Shown here in pieces: positions 1 through 8,289 of a stretch of DNA of 64,000 bases. Location: NCBI RefSeq assembly GCF_002794255.1, contig NZ_PGGW01000039.1, positions 225,468-289,467 on the forward strand. The letters run 5' to 3'. Within the stretch, counting starts at the first letter, position 1. Each line of letters opens with the position of its first letter. The position numbers were made by a program, and so were the translations under genes. The stretch is from Streptomyces carminius (GTDB lineage Bacteria; Actinomycetota; Actinomycetes; Streptomycetales; Streptomycetaceae). The notes beneath the pieces are model-generated. The model saw only the letters and a program-made list of their open reading frames with translations, was not told where the DNA came from and made no database searches.

Positions 1-1
1 G

Positions 2-835
2 GTCCGCGAGTTCCAGATCGGCGCCTTCGCCCGGCACCCGGCCCAGCTCGGTCTGGTGGAGAAGCTGGCCAGGCGCCACCTGCACAAGGCCGTCCGGGAC
101 CCGGCGCTGCGCGCCGGACTCACCCCCGGCTACCGGATCGGCTGCAAGCGCATCCTGCTGTCCAATACCTACTACCCGGCCCTGGCGCGGCCCAACGTGG
201 ACGTCGTCGCCTCCGGTCTGAAGGAGGTGCGCGGCAGCACCCTGGTGGCCGCCGACGGCACCGGGGCCGAGGTGGACGCGGTGGTCTTCGGCACCGGCTT
301 CCACGTCACCGACATGCCGATCGCCCACCGGATCACCGGCGCGGACGGCGTCACGCTCGCCGAGGCGTGGAAGGACGGCATGGCGGCGCTGCGCGGCGCC
401 ACGGTCGCGGGCTTCCCCAACTTCATGACGGTCATCGGGCCCAACACCGGGCTCGGCAACAGCTCGATGATCCTCATCATCGAGGCCCAGCTCAACTACC
501 TGGTCGACTACCTGCGGCGGCTCGACGCCCTGGCCGCCGAGGCTCCCGGCGGCCGGACCGGCCGGGTCGCGCTCGACGCCCGCCCCGAGGCGGTACGCGC
601 CTGGAACGACCGCGTCCAGGAGCGCATGCGGCGCACGGTGTGGAGCACCGGCGGCTGCGACAGTTGGTACCTGGACGCGAACGGCCGCAACACGACCGTC
701 TGGCCGGGCACCACCGCCGAGTTCAGAAGGGTCACCAGAAAGATCGACCCGGCCGAGTACGAGGTGCTGCGCGCGCCCGCCCGTACCGCGGACCAGGACA
801 GCCGGCCGGCGCGCACCGCGGAGGGGACCCGATGA
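2..835 (+). CDS. Flavin-containing monooxygenase, Baeyer-Villiger type (C-terminal part, cut by window start)
   Basis: The reading frame is open from the window edge, so the FAD and NADPH Rossmann motifs lie outside. What remains is the C-terminal part of a class B flavin monooxygenase. The stretch FGTGFHVTDMP resembles the conserved ATG/FGTGF element that follows the second nucleotide-binding fold, and FPNFMTVIGPNTGLG is the typical FPNlF-like element of Baeyer-Villiger monooxygenases. Such enzymes insert oxygen next to a ketone to give an ester or lactone. The stop codon overlaps the start of the next gene by 4 bp (ATGA), so it is co-translated with the hydrolase and the SDR. The family is clear; the substrate is unknown. 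Confidence 0.88.
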   Translation, partial: VREFQIGAFARHPAQLGLVEKLARRHLHKAVRDPALRAGLTPGYRIGCKRILLSNTYYPALARPNVDVVASGLKEVRGSTLVAADGTGAEVDAVVFGTGFHVTDMPIAHRITGADGVTLAEAWKDGMAALRGATVAGFPNFMTVIGPNTGLGNSSMILIIEAQLNYLVDYLRRLDALAAEAPGGRTGRVALDARPEAVRAWNDRVQERMRRTVWSTGGCDSWYLDANGRNTTVWPGTTAEFRRVTRKIDPAEYEVLRAPARTADQDSRPARTAEGTR

Positions 836-1830
836 ACGACGAACCGGCGAACGACGGCCCGACGAACGGCGGCCCGGCCGCCACCGGGCCGTACGCACCG
901 CCCGCCCCGCGCCGCGAGCTGACCGTCGTCTCCGCCGACGGCTCCCGGCTGCACGCCGAGGAGCACGGCCGCGAGGACGGCCCCACCGTCGTCCTGGCGC
1001 ACGGCTGGACCTGCTCGACGCTCTTCTGGGCGCCGGTGATCCGGCTGCTGGCCGGCGAGCACCGGGTGATCGTCTACGACCAGCGCGGCCACGGCCGCTC
1101 CCCGGCCGCCGGACCCGGCGGCCACACCACCGAGGCCCTCGCCGACGACCTGTGCGCCGTCCTGGCCGCCGCCGGGGCCCGGGCGGTGGTGGCCGGGCAC
1201 TCCATGGGCGGCATGACGGTCATGGCCGCCGCCGGCCGCCCGGAGCTGCGCGAGCGCGCCGCCGCCGCGCTGCTGCTCAACACCGGCAGCTCCGGACTGC
1301 TGGCCGAGTCCACCGTGGTGCCGCTGCGGGCGGGCCGGCTGCGTCTGCGCGTCCAGAAGGCCGTCCTCGGCTCCAGTCTGCCGCTGGGCCCGGTGACACC
1401 CCTGGGGATGCGCGTCCTGCGGTACGCGACCATGGGCCCCGGCGCGACGAAGGAGCAGATCGCGGCGTGCGCCCGTATCGTGCACGCCTGCCCGCGCAGA
1501 GTGCGCGCCTCCTGGGCCCGGGAGGTCCTGGCGGTGCTGGACCTGGACGCGAACCTCGCCGCCCTGGACCTGCCCACCGCCGTCCTGGCCGGGGAGAAGG
1601 ACCGTCTCACCCCGCCGGCGCACGCCCGGCGGCTGGCCGCGGCCCTGCCGGACTGCACCGGCCTGACCGTACTGCCCGGCCTCGGGCACATGACCCCGAT
1701 CGAGGCGCCGCGGGCCGTCGCCGACGCCGTGGCCGCCCTGGTGCGCGACCATCTGACGGGGGGCACGCCTTCCGTGTCCGCCGAGCCTTCCGCACGTCCC
1801 GCACGTCCCGCCGAGAAGGAGTCGTCGTAG
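832..1830 (+). CDS. Alpha/beta-fold hydrolase (esterase/lactonase-like)
   Basis: This 332-residue protein has an alpha/beta hydrolase core. The HGW oxyanion segment is near residue 57 and the nucleophile elbow GHSMGG has Ser124. The likely acid is Asp257 in AGEKDRL and the likely base is His286 in GLGHMTP. The first 28 residues are a polar Asn/Gly/Pro-rich extension. ATG at 832 was chosen because it overlaps the monooxygenase stop; the frame is open upstream, but that would run through the monooxygenase gene. Placed between a Baeyer-Villiger-type oxygenase and an SDR, it probably hydrolyses the ester or lactone product. That role is inferred from context. Confidence 0.9.
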   Translation: MNDEPANDGPTNGGPAATGPYAPPAPRRELTVVSADGSRLHAEEHGREDGPTVVLAHGWTCSTLFWAPVIRLLAGEHRVIVYDQRGHGRSPAAGPGGHTTEALADDLCAVLAAAGARAVVAGHSMGGMTVMAAAGRPELRERAAAALLLNTGSSGLLAESTVVPLRAGRLRLRVQKAVLGSSLPLGPVTPLGMRVLRYATMGPGATKEQIAACARIVHACPRRVRASWAREVLAVLDLDANLAALDLPTAVLAGEKDRLTPPAHARRLAAALPDCTGLTVLPGLGHMTPIEAPRAVADAVAALVRDHLTGGTPSVSAEPSARPARPAEKESS

Positions 1831-2742
1831 ATGGCACGCAACAGTCTCACGGGCCGGGTGGCGGTGGTCACCGGCGCCGCCCGGGGCGTGGGCGAACTGC
1901 TCGCCCGCCGCCTCGCGGCACGCGGCGCGCGGATCGCGCTGGTCGGCCTGGAGCCGGAGGAGCTGGCGAGGGTCTCCGCGTCGCTGCCGACCGACAGCGC
2001 CCACTGGCACGCCGACGTCACCGACCACACCGCGATGGCCCGGGTCGCCCGGGAGGTCGGTGAGCGCTTCGGGGCGGTGGACGTCGTCGTGGCCAACGCC
2101 GGAGTGGCCGCCGGCGGCCCGTTCGCCGACTCCGACGAGACCGCCTGGCGCCGGGTGATCGAGGTCAACCTGCTCGGCAGCGCCACCACCGCCCGCGCCT
2201 TCCTGCCCGCACTGATCGAGTCGCGCGGCTACCTGCTGCAGATCGCCTCGCTCGCCGCGCTCACCCCGGCCCCGATGATGAGCGCGTACTGCGCCTCCAA
2301 ATCGGGGGTGGAGGCGTACGCGCACGCGCTGCGCGCGGAGGTCGGCCACCAGGGAGTGCGGGTCGGGGTGGCCTATCTGAGCTGGACCGACACCGACATG
2401 GTGCGGGGCGCCGACGAGGACGAGGTGATGCGCGAACTGCGCGGGCGGCTGCCCTGGCCGGCCAACCGGACGTACCCGCTGGAACCGGCCGTGGAACGGA
2501 TCGCGGCGGGCGTCGAGCGCCGCTCCTTCCACGTCTACGGGCAGTGGTGGCTGCGCGGCATGCAGTCGGTGCGCGGCCTCCTGCCCGGGATCGTCGGCCG
2601 GGTCGGGCAGCGCGAGATGCGGCGCTTCGCGCCCAGGCTGGCCGCCGCGGGCGGCACCCGCACCGGGCTGGTGGGCGCGGGCGGCGCGGCGGACGAGCGG
2701 GCCCGCCGGCCGTCCGGCGCGGAGCCCGGCACGGAGCGCTGA
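1831..2742 (+). CDS. SDR family oxidoreductase
   Basis: This 303-residue classical short-chain dehydrogenase starts one base after the hydrolase stop (TAG then ATG), so it is the third gene of the operon. The cofactor motif TGAARGVG is at residues 14-21, followed by an NAG motif and the active-site pair Tyr153/Lys157 in YCASK. It has a C-terminal extension of about 50 residues rich in Gly, Ala and Arg. In a degradative operon it could oxidise an alcohol to the ketone that the monooxygenase then attacks. The substrate cannot be read from the sequence. Confidence 0.9.
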   Translation: MARNSLTGRVAVVTGAARGVGELLARRLAARGARIALVGLEPEELARVSASLPTDSAHWHADVTDHTAMARVAREVGERFGAVDVVVANAGVAAGGPFADSDETAWRRVIEVNLLGSATTARAFLPALIESRGYLLQIASLAALTPAPMMSAYCASKSGVEAYAHALRAEVGHQGVRVGVAYLSWTDTDMVRGADEDEVMRELRGRLPWPANRTYPLEPAVERIAAGVERRSFHVYGQWWLRGMQSVRGLLPGIVGRVGQREMRRFAPRLAAAGGTRTGLVGAGGAADERARRPSGAEPGTER

Positions 2743-2772
2743 CCCCCGCCGAGGCGGCGAACCGGCGCCGGG

Positions 2773-2937
2773 TCAGTGCCTGCGCGTGTCGATCCCGGTG
2801 AGCCGATACACGCGCACCTGCGCGACGAGCCGCTCCGTCGCCGCCTGCTTCTCCGCTGCCGACCGCGTCGGCAGGCCGGCGGCCTCACACCGCTCACGTG
2901 CCTTGCGCCTGGCATCCTCCCAACTGACGGTGCTCAT
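2773..2937 (-). CDS. Small hypothetical protein, 54 residues
   Basis: The ORF runs from an ATG at 2935-2937 to a TGA at 2773-2775. The product is a highly charged helix-forming protein that begins MSTVSWEDARRKARERCEAA and ends GIDTRRH. It has one Cys, no signal peptide and no membrane segment. It is convergent with the SDR and separated from it by 30 bp. The coding potential is supported by G/C at most third positions and by a balanced, low-Pro composition unlike shadow frames. I do not recognise a family. Confidence 0.6.
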   Translation of the reverse strand: MSTVSWEDARRKARERCEAAGLPTRSAAEKQAATERLVAQVRVYRLTGIDTRRH

Positions 2938-3011
2938 TCGTACTCCCGGGTCTCAAGGTCGGCGAGGTGCGAGGTGCGAGGTACGGGGTGCGGGGCCCGG
3001 GCGGGGCGTGC

Positions 3012-3245
3012 TCAGGCCTGCGGCCGGTCCTCCTCGCCCCACTCCGGGGAGCCGTCCTCGTGGGGGCGGTCCCCCCGGGCGTCCTGCTCGCGGTCGCGGT
3101 CGCGGCCGGACCGCTGGGAGCGGGCGGTGCCCGACATCCTCCCGGCCCGTTCGCCGTGGTCGCGGGTGATCTCGCTCTCGTTCCGGGGGTCGGCGGTACG
3201 CCGCGTGTACCCGCCGCGCCTGTCCGGCTCGTCCGGCCTGTTCAT
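3012..3245 (-). CDS. Small highly charged hypothetical protein
   Basis: This 77-residue protein starts at an ATG (3243-3245) preceded on the minus strand by GGGAG with a 5-base gap. It is almost entirely hydrophilic, with many Arg, Asp, Glu and Gly residues, and is probably disordered. The frame is open 28 codons further upstream, but the Shine-Dalgarno supports this start. It lies in the short space downstream of the tricorn gene on the same strand. The low-complexity composition means it could still be a spurious ORF. Confidence 0.45.
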   Translation of the reverse strand: MNRPDEPDRRGGYTRRTADPRNESEITRDHGERAGRMSGTARSQRSGRDRDREQDARGDRPHEDGSPEWGEEDRPQA

Positions 3246-3357
3246 GTGCGCTCCCGAAGTGGTGCGGGACGTCCGGTCCGCCGCGGAACCGGCATGGCCC
3301 TTCCCAGTACCCGCCCGCCGGGCGCGCACACCGGGCGTACGCGCCGGAGGGCGGCGC

Positions 3358-6300
3358 TCACGGCCGGGGCGGCAGCGGCGGCCGGGAGCGGTCGGGCACG
3401 TCCCCGTAGCCGGGCGGGGCCGCCGCCGGGTGCCTCTCCAGCAGGTCCAGGGCGGTGCGTACGGCCGTCTCCAGCATCGGATGGCGGTCCTGGGTCCAGT
3501 CCCGGGGCGTGCGCAGTATCTCGATGTCGGGCTCCACGCCGTGGTTCTCCACGGACCAGCCGTACCCGTCGAACCACGCCGCGTTCATCGGCACCGTGAT
3601 CACCGTGCCGTCGCCGAGCCGGTGGCGCCCGGTCATCCCGACGACCCCGCCCCAGGTGCGGGTGCCGACCACGGGGCCGATGCCCAGCAGCCGGAACGCC
3701 GCGGTGATCATGTCGCCGTCGGAGGCGGTGGCCTCGTCGGCCAGCGCCACGATCGGGCCGCGCGGCGCGTTGGAGGCGTAGCTGACCGGCCGGGCGTCGC
3801 GGATCAGGTCCCAGCCCAGCACCTTGCGGGTCAGCGCCTCGACCACCAGCTCGCTGATGTGGCCGCCCGCGTTGCCGCGCACGTCCACGATCAGCGCGGG
3901 CCGGGAGACCTCCACCCGCAGGTCGCGGTTGAACTGCGCCCAGCCCGAACCGCCCATGTCCGGGATGTGCAGGTAGCCGCACCTGCCCTCGCTCAGCCTC
4001 CGTACGACCGCCCGCCGCCGGCTCACCCAGTCCTGGTAGCGCAGCGGGCGCTCGTCGACGAGGGGGACGACGGCGACCCGGCGGGGCCGGCTCGGCTCCG
4101 CGCCGGGCGGGTCGCCCGCGTCGTGGGTGAGGAAGGCCAGTTCGACGGTGGTGCCGCCGGCCGCGGCCAGCAGCGGGTAGGGGCCGGCGACCGGATCCAC
4201 CGGGCGGCCGTCCACATGGGTGAGCAGCGAGCCGTCCCGGACGCCCGAGCCGGCCAGCGGCGACCGGGCCCGGGAATCGGAGGACTCGCCGGGCAGGACG
4301 CGTTCCACCCGCCACCGGCCGTCCCCGGTGGGGGCGAGGTCGGCGCCCAGCAGCCCGATCGGCCGCTGGTAGTGGGCGGGCCCCTCGTCGCGCCGGGCGG
4401 GCGAGACGTACGCGTGCGAGGTGCCCAGCTCGCCCACCGTCTCGCGGAGCAGGTCGGCGAACTCGTCCGGGGAGGCCACCCGCTCCACCAGCGGCCGGTA
4501 CTGGGCCAGGACCGCGTCCCAGTCGACGCCGGACATGCCCGGGTCCCAGAAGTAGGACCGCATGATCCGGCCCGCCTCCTCGAAGGCCTGCCGCCACTCC
4601 GCGCAGGGGTCCACGTCGTGCAGGATGCGGCGCAGGTCGAGGTGGGTCGTGGAGTCGCCGTCGGCGGACTCGGTGGCCGGGACCGCCCGCAGGTCGCCCT
4701 CGTCGTTGACCACCAGCCGGGTGCCGTCGCCGCTGACCGCGAACCAGTCGATGTCCCCGGTCAGCTCGGTCCGCTTGGCCTTGACCAGGTCGAAGTGCTC
4801 CAGGGTGGGGCGGCCGGAGGTGTCGGCGGGGTTGGCGAACGTCTCGCCCAGCGCCCCGGAGATCGGCCAGCGCAGCCAGACCAGCCCGCCGCCGCTGACG
4901 GGGTGGAGGGAGGAGTACTTCGAGGCCGGCACCGGGAACGGGGTGACCCGGCTGGCCAGCCCCTCGGCCTCCACCAGCACCGTGCCCTCCTCGCCGGCGG
5001 CCTCGCCGAGCGCGTCCGGGTCCAGTCCGCCGGCCGCCGGGCGGCCCTCGGGGGAGAGCGCGAAGGGCGAGGGTGTCGCCGAGGACAGCGGCACCAGGTA
5101 CGGGCGGCAGCCCAGCGGGAAGGACAGGTCCCCGGTGTGCACGTCGTAGACCGGGTCGAAGCCGCGCCAGGAGAGGAAGGCCAGATAGCGGCCGTCCCGG
5201 GTGAAGACGGGCTGCTCGTCCTCGAAGCGGCCCTCGGTGACGTCCAGTGTCGTCCGGTCGCTCAGCCGGGCGATCCGGATGCGGCTGAGGGCGCCGCCGG
5301 TCCCGGGCTGGGCCCAGGCCAGCCACTGGGAGTCCGGGGAGAAGGCGAGGTGGCGCACCGGGCCGTCCTCGGAGCGGGCCAGTTCGGTGACACCGGTGTC
5401 CGCTGCCTCCCCGGTGGCCCCGGTGTCCCCGCCGGTGCCGGTGTCCGGCGCGGTGTCGGACGGGGCGTCCGGCGGCGGGGCGTCCTCGGCCGTCTCCCCG
5501 CCGGTCTCCACGGCGGGCTCCCCGCCGGTGCCGCCGTCCCCGGGGCTCCCGTCGGCGCTCCCCGCGTCCCCGGCGCCGGTGCGGACCAGCAGCAGCCGGC
5601 CGTCGTGCGAGGCGACGGCGAGCGTCTCGCCGTCCGGCGCGGCGATCAGTTCGTGCACCCGCCCCAGCCGGCCGGCCGCCGTCCGCCGCGGCTCGCCGGT
5701 GCCGCTGGCCCGCGGCAGGCCGGCGATCTCCACGGCGTCCTCGCCCTCGGCGTCGGTGACGTAGGCGATCTGCCCGGTGGAGCCGAGCATCTCCGGCAGC
5801 CTCACCCGCACCCCCGGGGTGTCGGCGATCACCCGGGCCGGGCCGTCGCGGTGGGTGAGCCAGTACAGGCTGCCACGTACCCCGACCGCGCTGGCCCGCC
5901 CGGTGGTGTCCACGGCCAGGGAGTTCACATGGCCCGCGGCCGGCACCTGGTAGCCGCGCCGTCCGGCGCGCGGCCCGCCCAGCCGTACGGCCAGCCGGCG
6001 CGGCCGCGCGTGCGGGGAGAGGTCGTCCACCAGCCACAGCTCGCCGCCGCACTGGTACACCACCCGCTGCCCGTCGGTGGCGGCGTGGCGGGCGTAGAAG
6101 TCGGCGTGGTCGGTGTGGCGGCGCAGGTCCGTGCCGTCGGGGCGGCAGGAGTAGAGGTTGCCGACGCCCTCGTGGTCGGAGAGGAAGGCGATCCGGCCAC
6201 CGACGATCATCGGGCAGTCCAGGTGCCCGTACAGCTCGGGCACCAGGCGTTCGCCCTCCAGCCACAGCCGTCCCGTCGCCCCGCCGCGGTACCGCTTCCA

Positions 6301-6879
6301 GGCGGCGGGTTCGTGCGGCGGGGTGCCGGTCAGCAGCAGGGTGCGGACCTCGCCGTCGAGGTCGGCGACGGCCAGGTCCGACACCGGCCCCCAGGGCAGC
6401 TTCTCGCCGGGGCCGCCGTCGGTGGACAGCCGGTGGGCCCAGGCGAAGTGCGAGAACGGCTGGCCGTGCGAGGCCACGGCCAGGATGTCGCCGTCCGGGG
6501 TCCAGCCGCGGACCTGGGTGTCGACGGCCCCCCAGTACGTCAGCTGCCGCGACGGGCCGCCCTCGACGGGGGTGAGGTGGACCTCGGGGTCCAGGCTCCG
6601 CCAGGTCGTGTACGCGAGGTGGCGGCCGTCGGGGGAGAAGCGGGGGTGCCCGATCCGGGTGCGGTCCACCGTCAGACGCCAGGCGCGCGGGGGGTGGTGT
6701 GCCGCCGGTGTGCCCTCGGGGACGAGCGGGGCGACCCACAGGTCGTCCTCGGCGGTGAAGCACAGCAGCTCACCGTGGAGGTGCGGAAACCGGAGGTAGA
6801 CGCCGGGCGGCTGCCCGTCCGCCGGGGCCGGGGGGACGGGCGGAGCCGGAGGGGCGGAGGAAGCGCTCACCCCTCCCAT
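3358..6879 (-). CDS. Tricorn-type protease (S41 family peptidase with beta-propeller and PDZ)
   Basis: The product is 1173 residues, matching tricorn core proteases, which degrade the oligopeptides released by the proteasome. The N-terminal part carries repeated propeller signatures such as SPDGRHLAY and SPDSQWLAWAQ. The central part has a PDZ-like segment, and the C-terminal serine-peptidase domain contains DVRGNAGG and ATASDGDMI with the expected catalytic Ser near residue 1053. A Gly/Asp/Glu/Thr-rich low-complexity stretch at roughly residues 430-500 sits inside the propeller region. The start is uncertain: a TTG at 6906 and a GTG at 6870 are in frame, but neither has a well-spaced ribosome site. 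It appears monocistronic. Confidence 0.92.
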   Translation of the reverse strand: MGGVSASSAPPAPPVPPAPADGQPPGVYLRFPHLHGELLCFTAEDDLWVAPLVPEGTPAAHHPPRAWRLTVDRTRIGHPRFSPDGRHLAYTTWRSLDPEVHLTPVEGGPSRQLTYWGAVDTQVRGWTPDGDILAVASHGQPFSHFAWAHRLSTDGGPGEKLPWGPVSDLAVADLDGEVRTLLLTGTPPHEPAAWKRYRGGATGRLWLEGERLVPELYGHLDCPMIVGGRIAFLSDHEGVGNLYSCRPDGTDLRRHTDHADFYARHAATDGQRVVYQCGGELWLVDDLSPHARPRRLAVRLGGPRAGRRGYQVPAAGHVNSLAVDTTGRASAVGVRGSLYWLTHRDGPARVIADTPGVRVRLPEMLGSTGQIAYVTDAEGEDAVEIAGLPRASGTGEPRRTAAGRLGRVHELIAAPDGETLAVASHDGRLLLVRTGAGDAGSADGSPGDGGTGGEPAVETGGETAEDAPPPDAPSDTAPDTGTGGDTGATGEAADTGVTELARSEDGPVRHLAFSPDSQWLAWAQPGTGGALSRIRIARLSDRTTLDVTEGRFEDEQPVFTRDGRYLAFLSWRGFDPVYDVHTGDLSFPLGCRPYLVPLSSATPSPFALSPEGRPAAGGLDPDALGEAAGEEGTVLVEAEGLASRVTPFPVPASKYSSLHPVSGGGLVWLRWPISGALGETFANPADTSGRPTLEHFDLVKAKRTELTGDIDWFAVSGDGTRLVVNDEGDLRAVPATESADGDSTTHLDLRRILHDVDPCAEWRQAFEEAGRIMRSYFWDPGMSGVDWDAVLAQYRPLVERVASPDEFADLLRETVGELGTSHAYVSPARRDEGPAHYQRPIGLLGADLAPTGDGRWRVERVLPGESSDSRARSPLAGSGVRDGSLLTHVDGRPVDPVAGPYPLLAAAGGTTVELAFLTHDAGDPPGAEPSRPRRVAVVPLVDERPLRYQDWVSRRRAVVRRLSEGRCGYLHIPDMGGSGWAQFNRDLRVEVSRPALIVDVRGNAGGHISELVVEALTRKVLGWDLIRDARPVSYASNAPRGPIVALADEATASDGDMITAAFRLLGIGPVVGTRTWGGVVGMTGRHRLGDGTVITVPMNAAWFDGYGWSVENHGVEPDIEILRTPRDWTQDRHPMLETAVRTALDLLERHPAAAPPGYGDVPDRSRPPLPPRP

Positions 6880-7557
6880 GATCGGCCGCCGGACGGGTGA
6901 CGGCAACTCCTGCCGCCGGCCCCGGCGCCGGTCCTGCTCCCGGCTCGGTACGGGGTCCCGGCCCGGCGGTGGACCACGAGGGACCTCCGTTCACCCGGAC
7001 GGGTGAGATCGGGGTCCACGGCGAGCCGCCCGGGCGGTGCGGGACGGGACAGCGCGGGACGGAGCGGCGCGGGACGGAGCGGCGCGCAACAGGGCAGTGC
7101 GCAACAGGGCAGTGCGGGACAGGGCAGATTGGGGCAGGGGGTTCCCCGGTTCCGGGCCGGGGGCGCGGGTGGTCGTCACCGCGCCGATCGTCAGGACCGG
7201 TGTCCTCGCGGGCTCCGCCGGGGCGCCCGACCAGGTGCGGTGGTCGGGCTGCCGGGCTCCGGCCCGGCCGTTCGGCGCCGCCCGGTGAGCGGGCGTGGTG
7301 GCCGCCGCGATGGCGGGCGAGGGGCCGCGCGGGCCACTCGCCGGGGGTGTCGGGGCGCGTCCGCCGCGCCCGGTGCGGATCGGTTCCGCCGGTCCTGTGC
7401 CCCGGCGGGCTTCTGAGGGGTGGTGCTCCTGGGAGGTGGTGGGGTGCCCGGACCTTCCGGCCCGTCCGGCCTCGCCGGTCCCGCCGGTCCCGCCGGTCCT
7501 CCGTGGCTCCCCGGCGGCGCTGTCCGCCGTGTGCCGTCCGCTGCCGTCGCCGGGACG
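6880..7557. other. Non-coding stretch upstream of the tricorn gene
   Basis: About 680 bases without a convincing gene. It holds a six-copy 15-bp tandem repeat (listed separately) and long GC-rich runs. ORFs in all frames here are Arg/Ala/Gly/Pro-biased and lack ribosome sites. It must contain the promoter of the tricorn gene (minus strand) and the 3' end of the SsgA-like gene. Confidence 0.5.
7039..7128. repeat. 15-bp tandem repeat, six imperfect copies
   Basis: Six head-to-tail 15-base units begin at 7039, 7054, 7069, 7084, 7099 and 7114. Units 2 and 3 are identical (GCGGGACGGAGCGGC) and units 4 and 5 are identical (GCGCAACAGGGCAGT); the outer units are mixtures. A period divisible by three keeps frames open and explains several repetitive shadow ORFs. 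No coding signal was seen. Confidence 0.8.
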
Positions 7558-7971
7558 TCACACCCCCCGCAACAGCGCGGTCAGCACCCTGTCGATGTCC
7601 AGCTCGTGGCGCTCGTCGCCGCCGGACACCAGCTCGTAGGTGCCGCGCAGGAAGCGCCGCAGGTCGGCGGTGGCGAACTCGATCACGGCCACCCCCTCCG
7701 GCGCCCGCAGCTCGACGACGGTCCGTCCCGTCTCGCCCGGCCGGACGTGCACGTCCCCCGGGCCGGCCGGGGACCGCATGCCCTCCTCCAGCAGTTCACG
7801 GGAGAACACCCAGACGACCTCGTGGCCGTCGAGGGAGACGTCGGAGGGGAAGACGATCCGCACGGCGAAGGGGTCCTGCCGGTCGTAGCGCAACCCGACG
7901 GGGATGTCCCGGGTGAGGGAGGGGACGGTGACCAGACGGGCCTGGACGTTGTGGTCGATGATGATGGGCAT
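7558..7971 (-). CDS. SsgA-like sporulation/cell division regulator (SALP)
   Basis: This 137-residue protein has the hallmarks of the actinomycete SsgA-like family: a short beta-rich fold, the core VPVGLRYD-like strand (here IPVGLRYDRQDPFAV), and the WVFSRELLEEG segment followed by G.G.V.V near the middle. These proteins steer septum placement and peptidoglycan remodelling during sporulation. GGAGCAGCGCC precedes the ATG. It is divergent from the metal transporter operon. Gene order reminds me of SsgE, but I cannot assign the paralogue without alignment. Confidence 0.9.
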   Translation of the reverse strand: MPIIIDHNVQARLVTVPSLTRDIPVGLRYDRQDPFAVRIVFPSDVSLDGHEVVWVFSRELLEEGMRSPAGPGDVHVRPGETGRTVVELRAPEGVAVIEFATADLRRFLRGTYELVSGGDERHELDIDRVLTALLRGV

Positions 7972-8289
7972 GGCGCTGCTCCTTCCGGGGGCCTGCTTTC
8001 CTACGACCCAGCCAGGGCGTTTTCATGACGACATACCGCGAGTAATTTCTGTGAGCTCTGCAACAATTTTGTGAGGATCCGGCATTCGCGACTGCTCGGG
8101 CTTACCGGTCGGTCCGTGTCAATTGCCCTCCAAGCGGCCGGTTCGGCGACGCTTCCCGACCCGACTGACCACACGCGGTCACTGGCGGCACAGGCGCTCT
8201 TGCAAAAGGTTCGCAACAAGTCCTTACTATCGGGAAGGGGAGCCGACTCCCTCGCGCGGTGTCCCTGCAAGCAGAGAGCGGAGCCCGAC
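7972..8289. promoter_or_regulatory. Divergent promoter region between ssgA-like gene and metal transporter
   Basis: This 318-base intergenic region serves two divergent transcripts. The left half is comparatively AT-rich (around 8018-8080) and probably carries the promoter of the SsgA-like gene. The right part carries the Ni-box at 8200-8216 and a TTACTATC stretch at 8224-8231 that could serve as a -10 element. No cobalamin or NiCo riboswitch fold was recognised in the short leader (about 60 bases). Confidence 0.5.
8200..8216 (+). promoter_or_regulatory. Nur-type Ni-box upstream of cbiM
   Basis: TTGCAA (8200-8205), five bases, then TCGCAA (8211-8216). This agrees with the nickel-responsive Fur-family Nur box described in Streptomyces (tTGCaa-N5-ttGCAA) at 11 of 12 positions with exact spacing. 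It lies 73 bp upstream of the cbiM ATG and just before a possible -10 (TACTAT, 8225-8230), a position suited to repression. The functional link is inference. Confidence 0.72.

Noticed and set aside
3242..6763. A minus-strand ORF of 1173 codons in a second frame of the tricorn gene
   Set aside because: Composition is Arg/Pro/Gly-rich and no motif is present; the real frame has propeller and peptidase signatures.
2776..6900. A plus-strand ORF of 1374 codons opposite the tricorn gene
   Set aside because: It is Arg/Gly/Pro/Val-biased with no domain and lies over a clear minus-strand protease. Long antisense frames are usual at this GC content.
8217..8289. A cobalamin or NiCo riboswitch in the cbiM leader
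   Set aside because: The leader after the putative promoter is only about 60 bases and shows no B12-box or known NiCo core.
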